Origin: Branchiostoma floridae
Taxonomy: Eukaryota > Chordata > Leptocardii > Amphioxiformes > Branchiostomatidae
Assembly: GCF_000003815.2 (NCBI RefSeq)
Contig: NC_049990.1
Location: forward strand, 5,407,374-5,471,373
Reading direction: 5' to 3'
DNA length: 64,000 bases
In this document: one piece after another, positions 24,025 through 35,717 of the stretch
Numbering within the stretch: the first letter of the stretch is position 1
How the letters are laid out: the number at the start of each line of letters is the position of its first letter
Made by a program: the position numbers and the translations under genes
The notes under the pieces: generated by a model
What the model was told of the DNA's origin: nothing
Databases searched by the model: none
Seen by the model: only the letters and a program-made list of their open reading frames with translations

Positions 24025-24055
24025 TGCGTGTGTGTGTGAGTGAGTGTGTGTGTGT

Positions 24056-24127
<72 letters not shown>

Positions 24128-24139
24128 GTGTGTGTGTGC
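24025..24139. repeat. (TG)n microsatellite
   Basis: About 115 bp of nearly pure GT dinucleotides. It lies at the left end of the element below. Confidence 0.95.
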
Positions 24140-24144
24140 TTGTT

Positions 24145-25012
24145 TTTCTGGACATAAATTTGTTGTCACTATAACTCAAGAATCTTAAAAGGACCTTATA
24201 TCTTTAGAAGACAAAGGACAAGGACAATTTGGGCCCCCTGATGCATGATCTTGGTAATGCAGCAGGTTTTGCATCTTTTTCCACCATACTTGGTATAGGC
24301 TTGACTTGGATATCCGCCAACACATGTTAACATTCGGCAACAGTGAGAGTGATACGTCATAAGCGATCTGCTATACTCAGTCTTGCGTGAAGCTATTAGG
24401 TTCTGTAGAAGAAGTCAGCGCACGCAAGCCGTACTGTAGGAGTGATACGGGAGTAAAAAAGCTGTTAGGCTATGAGATGTCCATCTAACTAAGGTCCCTG
24501 ATGCTTGATCTTGGTACTGCAGCAGAACGTCCGGTTTTGAATTTTTGGTCTTGGACATGCTATGGTCTTGACTTGGACTGGAGACGGAGAGTGCTACGTT
24601 ATCAGCGCTCTGCTATACGCGGTCTTGTATGAAGCTATTAGGTTCCAGAGAGGAAGTCAGCGCACGCAGCCCGTACTGTAGGAGCGTTACGGCAGTAAAA
24701 AAGCTGTTATAGACTATGAGATGGTCCCAGATGCTTGATCTTGGTACTGGAGCAGAACGTCCGGTTTTACTTCTTTTGTCCTGGGCATGCTATCGTCTTG
24801 ACTTGGATTTCCCCCAACTCATGGTAACTCTCAGCAACAGAGAGAGAGAAAAGAGAGAGAGAGAGTTACGTCATCAGCGCTCTGTAGCGCGGTCTTGCAT
24901 GAAGCTATTAGGTTCTATAGACGAAGTCAGCGCACGCAGCCCGTACTATAGGAGTGATATGGCAGTAAAAAAGCTGTTAGGCTATGAGATGTCCATTAGG
25001 TCCCGGAACCGT
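24145..25012. repeat. Tandem ~235-250-bp units, three copies
   Basis: GATGCTTGATCTTGGTACTG with GCAGAACGTCCGG, GAAGCTATTAGGTTC, GAAGTCAGCGCACGCA and GTAAAAAAGCTGTTA recur in three blocks (about 24233, 24486, 24721). The same opening (TATAACTCAAGAATC-type, TACTGCAGC, TGCT.TGGTC) is seen in the element at 59050. Confidence 0.85.
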
Positions 25013-25574
25013 TACAGCATAGAAAATCTCCGGAACTGCGCATAAACTTGGCCATTATCGAGTCGCAGGTGGCTTTCGTTTTGTAAATCCTTTATATAAT
25101 GCTTTGGAAGTTCCGAACATTTTACCGGTTCCTATTTACCGACGGTTGTAAACTTGCCAATGTGCTGACACATTTCGGATTTTCCATGCACGTAAAGTAC
25201 GGGTACATTGCGTATAAAATGCTTTATAAACTGCAAATACAACGTCAAAGGCAGGATATAATGTTTGAGGAAATGCAATAAAGGCTGCCCATTCCTCGCG
25301 CATTCAGAGCTGTATGTCAAAATGTTACACTGTTTTCTCTCTGGACTTTACATTCGTAAATTAGATTTCGACGACCTCATACCTTCACCAAATTTAATGA
25401 TGCTAATATGTCATGGATATTTATTATGCAAATCGACAGACTTGTGTTTAATTCACTCACACCGGAAAGGAACCATACAAACTACTGTTTTCTTTAAGTG
25501 TGACGGGTTCATTTACATACTCAAGGTGTGGTTCTCCTCATACACTGGACGTCCGACCAGAAGGACGTCCCTAA
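25013..25574. other. Intergenic, no gene seen
   Basis: The 109-codon frames at 24716 and 25265 lack splice sites and known motifs. Confidence 0.5.
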
Positions 25575-25728
25575 CTGAAGCTACGTACTTATAAAACCCG
25601 AGTGAAGTGAGGAAATCTGTGAAAAGTGGGTTTCTCAAGGACATGGCTTTGGAGCATATCAGGGACTACAACCCAAGACCACTGAGTTCTGGGCTAAACA
25701 CTCTACCGTCACTCCACAGCGACAACAT
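25575..25728 (-). mobile_element. Probable tRNA-derived SINE, minus strand
   Basis: The minus strand shows GTGGAGTGACGGTAGAGTG (A-box-like) and GGTCTTGGGTTGTAGTCCC (B-box-like), followed by CCTTGAGAAACCCACTTTT, comparable to the body of the 3.7-kb SINE. Confidence 0.6.
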
Positions 25729-26078
25729 ACTCCAACATTGTTTCTTCTGGCTCAACTAGTTCTACAGCTTCTGAGGAATACAATTAACAATCCAAGTAAT
25801 GAATCTAACGGCGCTCAATAGCCTGTTGGCTTTACTCCAACTGTTAACTACGGATAACCGTGGAGAAACGTAGCTCTTGATTTGTTTCCTGTGGGATAGA
25901 GAAAATGATAGATTTATTTACTGGTTTCTTTCTTTAGTTCAGAAGCATACAATCTTTTAGAAAGCAATAGAAATATTAAGTAATTTTGCAAAAAAAAATA
26001 GTCACTTATCGCTACGCTGGGTGCCAATGGAAGGACGATGGATGCAATACATATACAATGTCATGTAAACCATCTTTC

Positions 26079-26223
26079 TCGTTTTTCTCACCCTCTCTCA
26101 CCACCCCCTCTCTCCGTCTCTCCCCTCTCTCTTTTTATCCTTTTTTCTCTCCCTCTCTCTCTCTCTCACTCTTTCTCTCTCTTTTCTCTCTTCCTCTCTC
26201 TATCTCTCTCTTTCTGTCTTTTT
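26079..26223. repeat. (CT)n-rich polypyrimidine tract
   Basis: About 145 bp of CTCTCTCTCT with interruptions. The SLSLFLSLFSLP-type frames here are low complexity. Confidence 0.95.
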
Positions 26224-26889
26224 TTCACGAAAAAAAATCTGTTACAGAATTCTGGAGTATTGTGCAGCTTCCACGGTGCCCTAATTTCCTCCATGTAAGC
26301 TCTAAAAAAGGCACTCCATTCTAGCTAAATATCTCGTTATTACATCTCGTGCGCACACTACAGTACTAGTGCCACTCCTACACCAGATGGTCTTTGATGG
26401 CAGCATCATTACATCAAGTGATCCCATTAGGTGCTGTGTCCCGTGCTCCCATTCCTCTTAAACATCCCATCATAAGACTATGAGCCTCATCATACAACAA
26501 GAATTGTGATAAAAGCTTTCAAATGCGTGTAAAAAAGATTACCACATATTTCTCATCGAATCGGTCGGAATACTACATGGTCTTGTGGTTTTTCTAATCT
26601 TTTAACGATTGCTGGAGCAATATATTCAAACCGACGGAATTGATTAGAGATTAGAATCATTTGGTGTAAAACAAAACTCTTAAATCCTTATCTGGTTGTC
26701 GGTATCCAACGATTTACTTTTTCAGTACTCAGCGATTTATCGGGCCTTGATGTTGTGACCAAAGCTCTTTTATCCTTGCAGCTTTCAAACCGTTTTTGTT
26801 AAAAGCATGCTACATAATCCATGGCTACATCTGCTATGTAATATTAACTTAACTGGCAAGAGGTTTTACAGGAGTATAGTGCTGCACAG
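26224..26889. other. Intergenic, no gene seen
   Basis: AT-rich unique sequence without exon signals. Confidence 0.6.
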
Positions 26890-27306
26890 TAGGGGTGGGG
26901 TTTTCTTTGCACCGGTCCAGAAAAACTGGACCTGAAAAAATTCAGTGAAACGGATGTTGGACCGATTAGAAAATAAACAGATTACACCGGCACTTCAGGC
27001 GTTCACGTGTTTTGAGGCTTATTGGTCCAAGAAAATAGCAAGAGCGAAATAGAGGAGAGTTGATAGTCATTTTCATCAAGATTCTACAGTCTAACATAAC
27101 AGAGGCAGATAGTTTACGTGAAATGTACGTTGTTAACGTGAAGATATGATACTCCACCAAACAGATCCCTTTGTAGCGGCATGGACCATTGTTTGAGTAT
27201 TGCCCATTCACAAACAATGGTCCAGGTTCAGGTCCGGACCTGGACCTGAACCTCTGGACCTGGACTGTACCTGGACCTGAATTTTCTGTACCGGTACCCA
27301 CCTCTA
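26890..27306. mobile_element. MITE family 2 (GGTGGG...ACCGGTAC termini)
   Basis: Begins TAGGGGTGGGG and CACCGGTCCAGAAAAACTGG; ends CTGTACCGGTACCCACCTCTA. Internal GGACCTGGACCTGAACC repeats are typical of the family. Other copies are nested at 33.0-33.46 kb and partial at 34812-35005. No transposase. Confidence 0.85.
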
Positions 27307-27616
27307 CTACACAGGTGGATCTTTACTATGGCTCGCACGTTCACATCTGACCTTTGGGCGTTAATAAGGCCACTTTGGTACGGACGGCGGCCCGTTAACG
27401 AATTCGCCTGCACGGAGAAATGATATTAAGATCGGCAGTAAAAACTGTACTATACGAGCTGTCAATTGTAGAAACGCTCTCTGAATGGTCTTATGTTTAT
27501 GGTTATTGTTCTGCTTAGCCAAAGTGTTAGAATACGGGAATTACTCGTTTGCAGTTTACGGCTCAAATTGTCGACTGCAGACGTCTGTGGCGAATGTGAA
27601 TTAGCTCCACAGGAAG
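27307..27616. other. No gene seen
   Basis: Short intergenic sequence. Confidence 0.5.
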
Positions 27617-27711
27617 TGAAAAAGAATGAATCAAAGTGTAGATACATGTAGCTCTGTGACATATGAAAAAGAATGAATCAAAGTGTAGATACATGTAGCT
27701 CTGTGACATAT
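27617..27711. repeat. Perfect 48-bp tandem duplication
   Basis: GAAAAAGAATGAATCAAAGT through GCTCTGTGACATAT occurs twice back to back without a visible difference, suggesting a very recent event or an assembly artefact. Confidence 0.95.
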
Positions 27712-27740
27712 GGAGATTGGGAACGCGCTCGCGCAAATAC

Positions 27741-27748
27741 ACACTCAT

Positions 27749-27785
<37 letters not shown>

Positions 27786-27869
27786 AACACAAAAACACAC
27801 ACACATACTTCAACACACACTTCAACACACACACACACACACACACATGCATGCACACACGCGCACACA

Positions 27870-27913
<44 letters not shown>

Positions 27914-28085
27914 CACATAGACACACCAGACACACACACACACCAACAGACACACACACACACATGTACACACACATAGACACACCACACACACACACAC
28001 ACAGACACACACACACACATGCACACACAGACACACACACACACTTCAACACACACTTCAACACACACACACACACACAAACAAA
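27741..28085. repeat. (CA)n compound microsatellite
   Basis: About 345 bp of CA repeats with recurrent interruptions (CTTCAACACA, GACACACC, ACATAGACACACC). All long frames here, on both strands, are this repeat. Confidence 0.97.
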
Positions 28086-28289
28086 GTTGCGTCAGCGCAC
28101 GGAGGCCTTGTTTTCTGTGGGTATGGATGTTTGCATGTTTGTATTCGTGTGTGTCCGTACTTATATACAGTAGACTGACAGGATGTGAGAGGGAAGACGA
28201 AACACTCCAAGCAGATCTTCCGTATGCAAGGCTTTCGTTATGCTAGTCACGTACAACATAGACTAACTGGAAGCCCCCAATAGACGCAT
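28086..28289. other. No gene seen
   Basis: Short spacer between the CA tract and the 68-bp array. Confidence 0.5.
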
Positions 28290-28560
28290 GTAATGTTAAT
28301 CGACGCTTATTTGCATAATTGATAAGCTACACTTAAACAAGACGTGAAAGAAACTGATTAATGTTGAAAGACCCTCATTTGCACAATTAATGAGCTACAA
28401 TCAAACAAGACCTACAAGAAACTGATTAATGTTAATCAACTCTTATTTGCATAATTGATGAGCTACAATTAAACAAGACGTACAATGAACTAATTAATGT
28501 TAATCGACTCTTATTTGCACATTTGATGAGCTACAATTAAACAAGATGCACAAGAAACTA
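28290..28560. repeat. 68-bp tandem repeat, four copies, octamer-containing
   Basis: TATTTGCATAATTGATGAGC-type blocks start near 28308, 28376, 28444 and 28512, exactly 68 bp apart. Each also has AACAAGACGTACAAGAAACT and ATTAATGTTAATCGAC. Confidence 0.95.
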
Positions 28561-28880
28561 AATATTTCGCGAAATAAGATCTCCCAATTCAAGTTGGCAG
28601 GAAGCAAGGCGCCCGTACTGTGTAATCGATGTGTTCAATAATTGAAGGACATGGTAAAGTTTAATAATTCACAAGAGACTCGGTGTTCCTGTCAAGACGA
28701 ACGAGCTCTAAATGTTAAACCTGTCACCGCCGGGGGATCTTCATGGGAGAGCAACATTGGCGGTCGTGCTCGCTGAGGAATGGAATATTCGCTGGCTTTC
28801 GATTTCGAAAGTCATGAAACGGCATTCGCTGACTGATTCTCTGTGTATGTTGCATATCCGGTAAACCGCCTTGTTGTGGC

Positions 28881-29014
28881 GTATTCTCCAAGCAGAGGTT
28901 GAGTCGCTGAGATATAGTTACTGTAGTAGTCGGGACTTTTAGTAACTTTACCGGCAAAAATCCAGAATACTATTATACTATATCTCCGCGATTCAACCTC
29001 TGCTTGGAGAATAC
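28881..29014. mobile_element. Short MITE, 38-bp inverted termini
   Basis: Begins GTATTCTCCAAGCAGAGGTT and ends AACCTCTGCTTGGAGAATAC; pairing continues through GAGATATAGT and ACTATATCTC. Total 134 bp with a ~58-bp centre. Confidence 0.95.
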
Positions 29015-29330
29015 TCATGACGAAACACACCAGGTGTGTACTGAACAGTACAAGCTGCATATTCAGACAGATTTATCTGATTCATTCACAATGGGATGGG
29101 TCCCTACTCTTAACAATAAGTGTGGTGGATTCTTGTACGTGCTCGAGGTGTTGGTTTATTAGATTCTCCACAAAGATTACTTCCTTGGCGATTGTAAGGA
29201 AGATTTCTGTGACTAAGGATACACCAGCTTTTGCGTTATCGGTCTTCACGGAACCTTTATGTATATCAATTTGTGGTTTAACTTAATGTTATCGTTCTGT
29301 ATCTAATTTTTTATATTCTTATGTTTTTAA
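29015..29330. other. No gene seen
   Basis: The 89-codon plus frame is unsupported. Confidence 0.5.
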
Positions 29331-29950
29331 GGAGAAGGCTTCTCGCAAGGAAATGTGTTTTTGCCCAATCCTTAATAAATATATGTGAATAGAATGAATA
29401 GTAATATATTTTCGTGTGAAACAGCTCCGTTCCTTCCTTCCCTATGGAAATCCTCGTCGCTCCTGTTTAAGACATCAGAGCCCCCGCTAACTCTGAAAAC
29501 TGTGTTTTTGTCCGATTCTGATAATTAAAGTATGTGAATAGAATAAATACTAATATGTTTTTGTACTCCTTTCCTTCCTCCCCATGGAATTTTTCCACGT
29601 CGCTCCTATTTAAGACATCAGAGCCCCCGCTAACTCGGAAAAACTGTGTTTCCCCGATCCTTAATAAATATATTTGAATGGAATAAATAGCAAACAAATT
29701 TTTGTTCCTTCTTTCCCCACGGATATGCCTTCCCCGTCGCTCCTGTTTAAGACATGAGAGCCCCCCCGCTAAAACTGAAAGCTGTGTTTTTGCCCGATCC
29801 TTCATAAATATATGTCGAGAGAATAAATAGTAACTGTGATATATTTTTGTGCCTAGCAGCTTCGTTCCTACCCTCCCTACGGAAATGCCTTCCCCGTCTC
29901 TCCTATTTAAGACATGAGAGCCCCCCGCTAAATCTGAAAGGTCACACCAT
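29331..29950. repeat. Tandem repeat, ~145-bp unit, four to five copies
   Basis: AAGACATCAGAGCCCCCGCT or a close variant occurs near 29469, 29613, 29752 and 29911, with CCCGATCCTTAATAAATATA and GTCGCTCCTGTTTAAGAC. The 112-codon minus frame simply reads through it. Confidence 0.95.
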
Positions 29951-29959
29951 CAACATACA

Positions 29960-31960
29960 TCAAGCCTCGTTTGGCGCCTGCTGACGAGAGACGATCAAAC
30001 GATGGCAGATTCATAATTTGACCTTTTTTACATCAAGCTTCTGGAATGCTTGGATATTTTGCTGGTTGAGATGTCTTATCTTGAAATATAAGCCATGTAA
30101 ATCATTGAGATTTGTCAAATAAACCCTTTTTCTGGTGAAACGTTGATATTCATTGCAAAAGAACAAAGGACAAAAGAAGTGAGTACGGTGGTACGTTCAA
30201 AATTTGACCTTTTCTATCAGGCTTCTGGAATATTATGCTATTTTGCTGGTTGAGATGTCTTATCTTGAAATATATATGAGCCGTGAAAATTATTGAGATC
30301 ACACAAATATGTCAAATAACCCCTAAGCTTTTCTATATAACTTTAATTTTATTCATAGCAAGAATAACACAAGAAGCAGGAAGGTATTATTGAAAGATTA
30401 TGGTAGCGTAGAAAATAGTTAATAATTTGTCGGTTTGAAATAGGTCTAATTAACGCAATCTTAAGCTTAAACATTCAGAACGTGAAATATTTCAAGAATA
30501 TAAATCAAAACTTTCGATAAGAGGATATTCCAAACATGAAAGACTGCTCCTTTAGCCTGCATAAAATATGTCGATCGGGGAATTTTAGTAATTGTGAAAT
30601 ATTACAAAATATGAAAATGAAAACATTTCACAGGCTAACATGATTAACTGTGAGTCTTTGTTCCTACCGCCAAACATTAAAACATTAGACATACGAAGCG
30701 GCGGCTTTCCATACATTTGAACGTAAAGCGATCAAAGCTAAAATCTCATTGTGAAAGGCGCAGAAGGGACAGGTTTGCTGAAGAGCGATCAAATGACGGC
30801 AAACTCAAACTTTGACCTTTCTATCAGGCTTCTGGAATATGTTGATATTTTACTGGTTGAGATGTCTTATCTTGAAATAGATAAGTCATAAAAATTTTCG
30901 AGAACACACAGATTTGTCAAATAACCCCTAAGCTTTTTTAATCTAACTTTGATTTGATTCATTACAAGAATAACACAAGAAGCAGGAAGAGATTATTGAC
31001 GGATTATAGAAGCGTCTAAAATGGTAAACAGAATTTTGGGGAAAAAATGGGGTGAGTTCAATTTTTGTGTTGGATATTACAATTAAACTAGTTCAAAAAT
31101 GGTAAACAATTTGGTAGTTTGAAATAGCTCTTATTAACACGGTCACTTAAACAATCAGAATGTGAAATATTTCACGATTACAAAATCAAAACTTTCGGCA
31201 GGAGGATATTCTAAACACGAAATGTTCCTTTAGCCAGAGTGAAATATGTCGACCGGGCAATTTTAATAAATGTGAAATATTACAAAATATGTAAGTGAAA
31301 ACTGTTCACAGGCTTACATGATTAAATGTGAGACTTTGTTCCTACCGCCAAACATTAAAACATTAGACATACGAAGCGGCGGCTTTCCATACATGTGAAC
31401 GTAAAGCGATCAAAGGGAAAACCTTATTGTGAAAGGCGCAGAAGGGACAGGTTTGCTGAAGAGCGATCAAACGATGGCAAACTCAAAGTTTTACCTTTTT
31501 TATCAGGCTTCTGGAATATCATAATATTTTACGGGTTGAGATGTCTTCTCTTGAAATAAATAAGCCATAAAAATTATCGAGATTTGTCAAATAACCCCTA
31601 AGCTTTTCTATATAACTTTAATTACTTCATTACAAACATAACCCAAGAAGAAAGAAAAGATTATTGACGGATTATAGTAGCATACAAAATGGTAAACAAT
31701 TTGGTAGTTTGAAATAGCTCTAATTAGCACAGTCACTTAAATATTCAGAATGTGAAATATTACAAAATATGAAAATGAAAACTTTTAACAGACTAACATG
31801 ATTAAATGTGAGTCTTTGTTCCTACCGCCAAACATTAATACATTAGACATACGAAGCGGCGGCTTTAAATACATGTGAACGTAAAGCGATCAAAGGGAAA
31901 ATCTCCTTGTGAATGACGCAGAAGGGACAGGTTTGCTGAAGAGCAAAGGGATCAGGAACA
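29960..31960. repeat. Long tandem repeat (up to ~680-bp unit, three to four copies)
   Basis: ATCAGGCTTCTGGAATAT with GGTTGAGATGTCTTATCTTG recurs at about 30030, 30215, 30825 and 31500. CATTAGACATACGAAGCGGC recurs near 30684, 31363 and 31845. Units differ by internal deletions and one insertion (31020-31095). Strongly AT-rich, no coding frame. Confidence 0.9.
31020..31095. mobile_element. Deletion derivative of the 23.2-kb MITE, with target duplication
   Basis: GTGAGTTCAATTTTTGTGTT and ATTAAACTAGTTC match one terminus of the 23233-23553 MITE. It is flanked by AATGGTAAACA on the left and AATGGTAAACA on the right, while the neighbouring repeat unit at 31690 has this sequence once. Confidence 0.8.
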
Positions 31961-32193
31961 TGAAAGGCGCCGCTGTACGCTACTTTAAGGTGATTACCTT
32001 CTCCACACCTCTGTGAGAAATTCAATTGGAATTTCCCTCTGTTGTATCTCAGCTGGAACGATGAAAATAGTTTGCCCGAGCCGAGCTTTGGAGGGGGGAA
32101 ATCAGGATAGAAAGCATGCCATTGGATAGAAACAGAGAAGTCGACTCTTTTAAAAATGAGCTCGCACTGGGAAGTAACGAAGACCGAAGAACC

Positions 32194-32487
32194 TTAAGGT
32201 GGTTCAAACGTGCGTATATATTCAAGTCCGTATGAGGTCCGTATGGAAGCCTTAGCCTTTACCAGGCTCCTCAGGTCATTGGAAAAATAGTAGAATTTGA
32301 AAAATGTAGATGCCAAATGAGTTAGCTGGATGAGGAGTATGGTTTGCGACCAGTTAACTCCGCCGGCATGTAATCTGGCTGTATTTGTGCAATTTCTATT
32401 ATTTTTCCGGCGACCTGTGCAGCCTGGTAGAGGCTAAAACTTCCATTCGGACCTCATACGGACTTGAATATATACGCAGGTGGTAAC
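32194..32487. mobile_element. MITE with ~57-bp inverted termini
   Basis: The left arm has GCGTATATATTCAAGTCCGT, ATGAGGTCCGTATGGAAG and CTTTACCAGGCT. The right arm is the inverse, AGCCTGGTAGAGGCTAAAAC to ACTTGAATATATACGC. Related copies at 19299-19935 and 35718-36179 carry insertions. No frame. Confidence 0.95.
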
Positions 32488-32840
32488 CCAGCTTTAGAGT
32501 TACAAGAGACATACAAAGAGTTGTAGAAACTATTGTTTTTTAGAGAGATGCAGTGATGAAAGTAATATTACCACACCACACCCTTACAACACATCTTGCT
32601 CCGTCCCTAAGCGTGGTCACGTTAATGTACTGAAGCCCAAATAAGCCTGCCCATTTTCTTTCATCAAACTTGCACGGAATTGAATTAGGTGCGGTCGGCA
32701 TGACGGAAAACAGTCGCTGCGATTTTTCGGTCGACGTGATTTTCTGTTAAATCCTGTTGAGCCCAATATGTGTGTAACGATTGATGGAAATCACAACGTC
32801 AGTTCAGTATGTGATATTGGGTTATCCCAAGCTTCTAGTT
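32488..32840. other. No gene seen
   Basis: Unique-looking spacer. Confidence 0.5.
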
Positions 32841-33710
32841 AGGCCATGTTGATTTAATTATATGGATGACATCCTCCGAGAACCCCAAAACAGATGCGAG
32901 CGAGCGAATAAAAAAAAAGTTTGGCAAAAAAAAAAAGTTGCCTTCGGTATGGAATAAAAGTGGCCAGGAAGGTTGAACATAGGACTAAACACACATAGTA
33001 TGACATACCAACATTTAGGTGTAGGGACAAGTACATCATACGGGTGCAAAACATTTTTTTCTTCTTGGACCAATCCGAAAAAAACAGACCTGAAAAAAAA
33101 GAGGAACAGGTTTCGCCAATTACAAAATGGACACACTATGTCGGCAGCCATTTGGGGTCTAACCGGGGGGCCAAGAAGACAACAAGAGAGTCAAGTAGAG
33201 TTTATAGTCAATTGCACCAAGTTTCTACAGTCAAAGGTACAGAGACAGCTGCAGTTGGCCTTTATTACATGGAGATGGGATTTTAAAATGCAGTGGGAGT
33301 CCAATAATCCACCAAACAGATTCCTTTGTAGCAAAATTGACCAATTACTATTGTTTTGAGTATTGCCAGTTCTCAAGTTTCCACAGACAATCAGGTCCAG
33401 GTTCATGTCCGGACCTGGAAATGATCCTCTGGACCTGAATTTCTGTACTGGTACCTCCCCCAACCAACAATAGATTTTTTTTTCTTTCTGTCCTTTCACA
33501 TCTTATTCTTTGACTATAGATTCATTTTGGTATTCTATGGCATTAGCTATCTGTTTTCTGATACTTTTTTTTCAATCTACGGAATATTTGTGCTCATTTT
33601 ACAGCTGCTTTGCATAATTTATTGTGTGGTCGAAAACTTTTTTTTTTTGGAAATGGCCGAAAATTGGTGCGAGCGCGGATGTCATCCATATAATCAAATC
33701 AACGTGGCCT
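32841..33710. mobile_element. Composite MITE: family 1 termini with family 2 nested inside
   Basis: Outer ends are AGGCCATGTTGATTTAATTA with TATGGATGACATCC and the inverse ATCAAATCAACGTGGCCT. Inside, roughly 33010-33460, is a family 2 element (TTGGACCAATCCG, GGTCCAGGTTCATGTCCGGA, TGTACTGGTACC). The same arrangement, inverted and internally deleted, is at 46176-46644. The longest plus frame here (128 codons) is accidental. Confidence 0.9.
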
Positions 33711-34285
33711 TAACTGCAAACGTGGGTGCTTTCTATTAGTCTGCAAGAAATCGAATGCGTGTCGGATGTTTTATACTCTTCTGCGGTAAGGCGGTAGCCG
33801 TTGAGCGAATATTGAGCGACCGGAACTGGCTCAAACATGTTTCCGTGTATCTTGTACGTTTTCTGTGTTCTGCTGTCTTTCAAATCGTACTTTTACATCA
33901 TGGAGTTATTTCCTACCTATTGATATGCAATTTAGTTAATGTTTCTCAGAGTTGATCATTTAAATGTTGATGTTATTGTTTATTATACACTACATACAGT
34001 CGCTTCTAGCACTGAAATTCATCATGCCCTATATACAGTCGCTTCTCTGCTGTTCTGTCTGGGATTCTTTGACATCTCTAACGTCTGGAATCGTCCAAGT
34101 TTTGAGTAGCAGAAGTGAACATAAGAGCAAACTACTACCCGAATTGTACCAAGCCTATCGGCACTATCCTTCCTGGGCAAATGGGCCTTATTGATTCCTC
34201 TCTCCATTCTCCGACTCCGAATTAAACCCCAATCACAGGGAACCCACGACTCTTCGGCACTGCCAAATCCCCCCAAGTATCGAGC
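33711..34285. other. No convincing gene
   Basis: The direct repeat ATACAGTCGCTTCT occurs near 33997 and 34032. The short frames on both strands have no recognisable motif. Confidence 0.5.
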
Positions 34286-35520
34286 ACGACATAACGAATG
34301 TGTATTTTACGTCCATGGGAAATTAAAGGACTAACCCAAGAGTTGCCCAGACTGAAGCGGGCGCGGGGCAAACTACCCACATTTACATGCACCGAGGGTG
34401 TAAATGTATTGAGTGTTCACATTTCTCGAATCAAGTAGAACAGATCTGGACAGATTTATATACATCTTTAGATATCACAACTCCCATACTGCAAAAATAG
34501 ACAAATATATAAGGACTGCTTTGTTATCAGAAAGAATACCGAAACTAATGATTAGCCCACTCCTTTGTAACACTATATCAACGAATTATGTCAGGCCTTA
34601 TTGTTAGAGTAATTAGGGTGTTAATCTTTATTCTATACCTTTATTTTGTACTTTGTGTAATAGTTGCTGCCATAACATAACGAATGTGTATTTTACGTCC
34701 ATGGGAAGTTAGAGGACTAACCCGAGAGTTGGGACTTAAAGTAAGCGGGCGCGGCGCTGTCTGCCGACATATACATGCACCGAGCGAGTAAATGAGCGCA
34801 ATTCATGTCGACTAGGTGTGGGCACCGGTACAAAACCGCTTTTTGTTTTTTTGTTGTTATTGGACCGGACCTAAAAAAATTAGTGGACCGGATGTTGGAC
34901 CGATTACATGCTTACATGCCCATGAAAATAACAAGAACGAACTTAGTAAAAGAGAGATGATATTCATTTTTACCAAGTTTTACCACAGTCAAACTTGGCC
35001 TAAAATAGAGTTTTACGTTCATGGGAAATTAGAGGATTAACCCAAGAGTTGGGACTGAAGCGGGCGCGGGGCAAACTACCCACATTTACATGCACCGAGG
35101 GTGTAAATTTATTGAGTGTTCACATTTCTCGACTCAAGTAGAACAGATCTGGACAGATTTGTCTATATCTTTAGATATCACAACTCCCATATATATACTG
35201 CAAAAATAGACAAATATATAAGGACTGCTTTGTTATCAGAAAGAATAACGAAACTAATGATTAGCCCACTCCTTTGTAACACTATATCAACGAATTATGT
35301 CAGGCCTTATTGTTAGAGTAATTAGGGTGTTAATCTTTATTCTATACCTTTATTTTGTACTTTGTGTAATAGTTGTTGCCATAACATAACGAATGTGTAT
35401 GTGTATGTCCATGGGAAATTAGAGGACTAACCCAAGAGTTGGGACTTAAAGTAAGCGGGTGCGACGCAGGCTGCTGAAATATACATGCAACGAGGGGGTA
35501 AATGAGCGCGATTCATGCCA
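34286..35520. repeat. Alternating array of retrotransposon tails and a spacer repeat
   Basis: A spacer block (CATAACGAATGTGTATTTTA, TTAGAGGACTAACCC, AGCGGGCGCGG) occurs near 34290, 34678, 35008 and 35388. Between copies lie two near-identical retrotransposon 3' fragments, 34405-34676 and 35108-35385 (offset 703), that read YHNSHTAKIDKYIRTALLS. A partial family 2 MITE sits at 34812-35005. The tails match the fragment at 44000-44285. Confidence 0.85.
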
Positions 35521-35717
35521 ACCATTCGCCAAGGACTGGCAAGTGGAGGCTTTTACGCCTGGGGGAGTCTTGGTTCTGTGCAGTTGATAGGATTATATAA
35601 TGTAAGCGCATATCTGCCTCAAACATGGGACTTACAAATCAGACTGACGTTCTAGTCACGTTCCTGACAAGAAGCAACATTTATCTGCAAATGTACGACA
35701 GTATACTAATCAAAAAC

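Noticed and set aside
27563-28173. Long frames of THTHTH and CVCVCV on both strands
   Set aside because: Translation of the CA/TG microsatellite.
29467-29805. 112-codon minus-strand frame
   Set aside because: It reads through 145-bp tandem repeats and changes register between units; no domain.
32854-33499. Several 66-128-codon frames
   Set aside because: All lie inside the composite MITE; open by chance in T/A-rich sequence.
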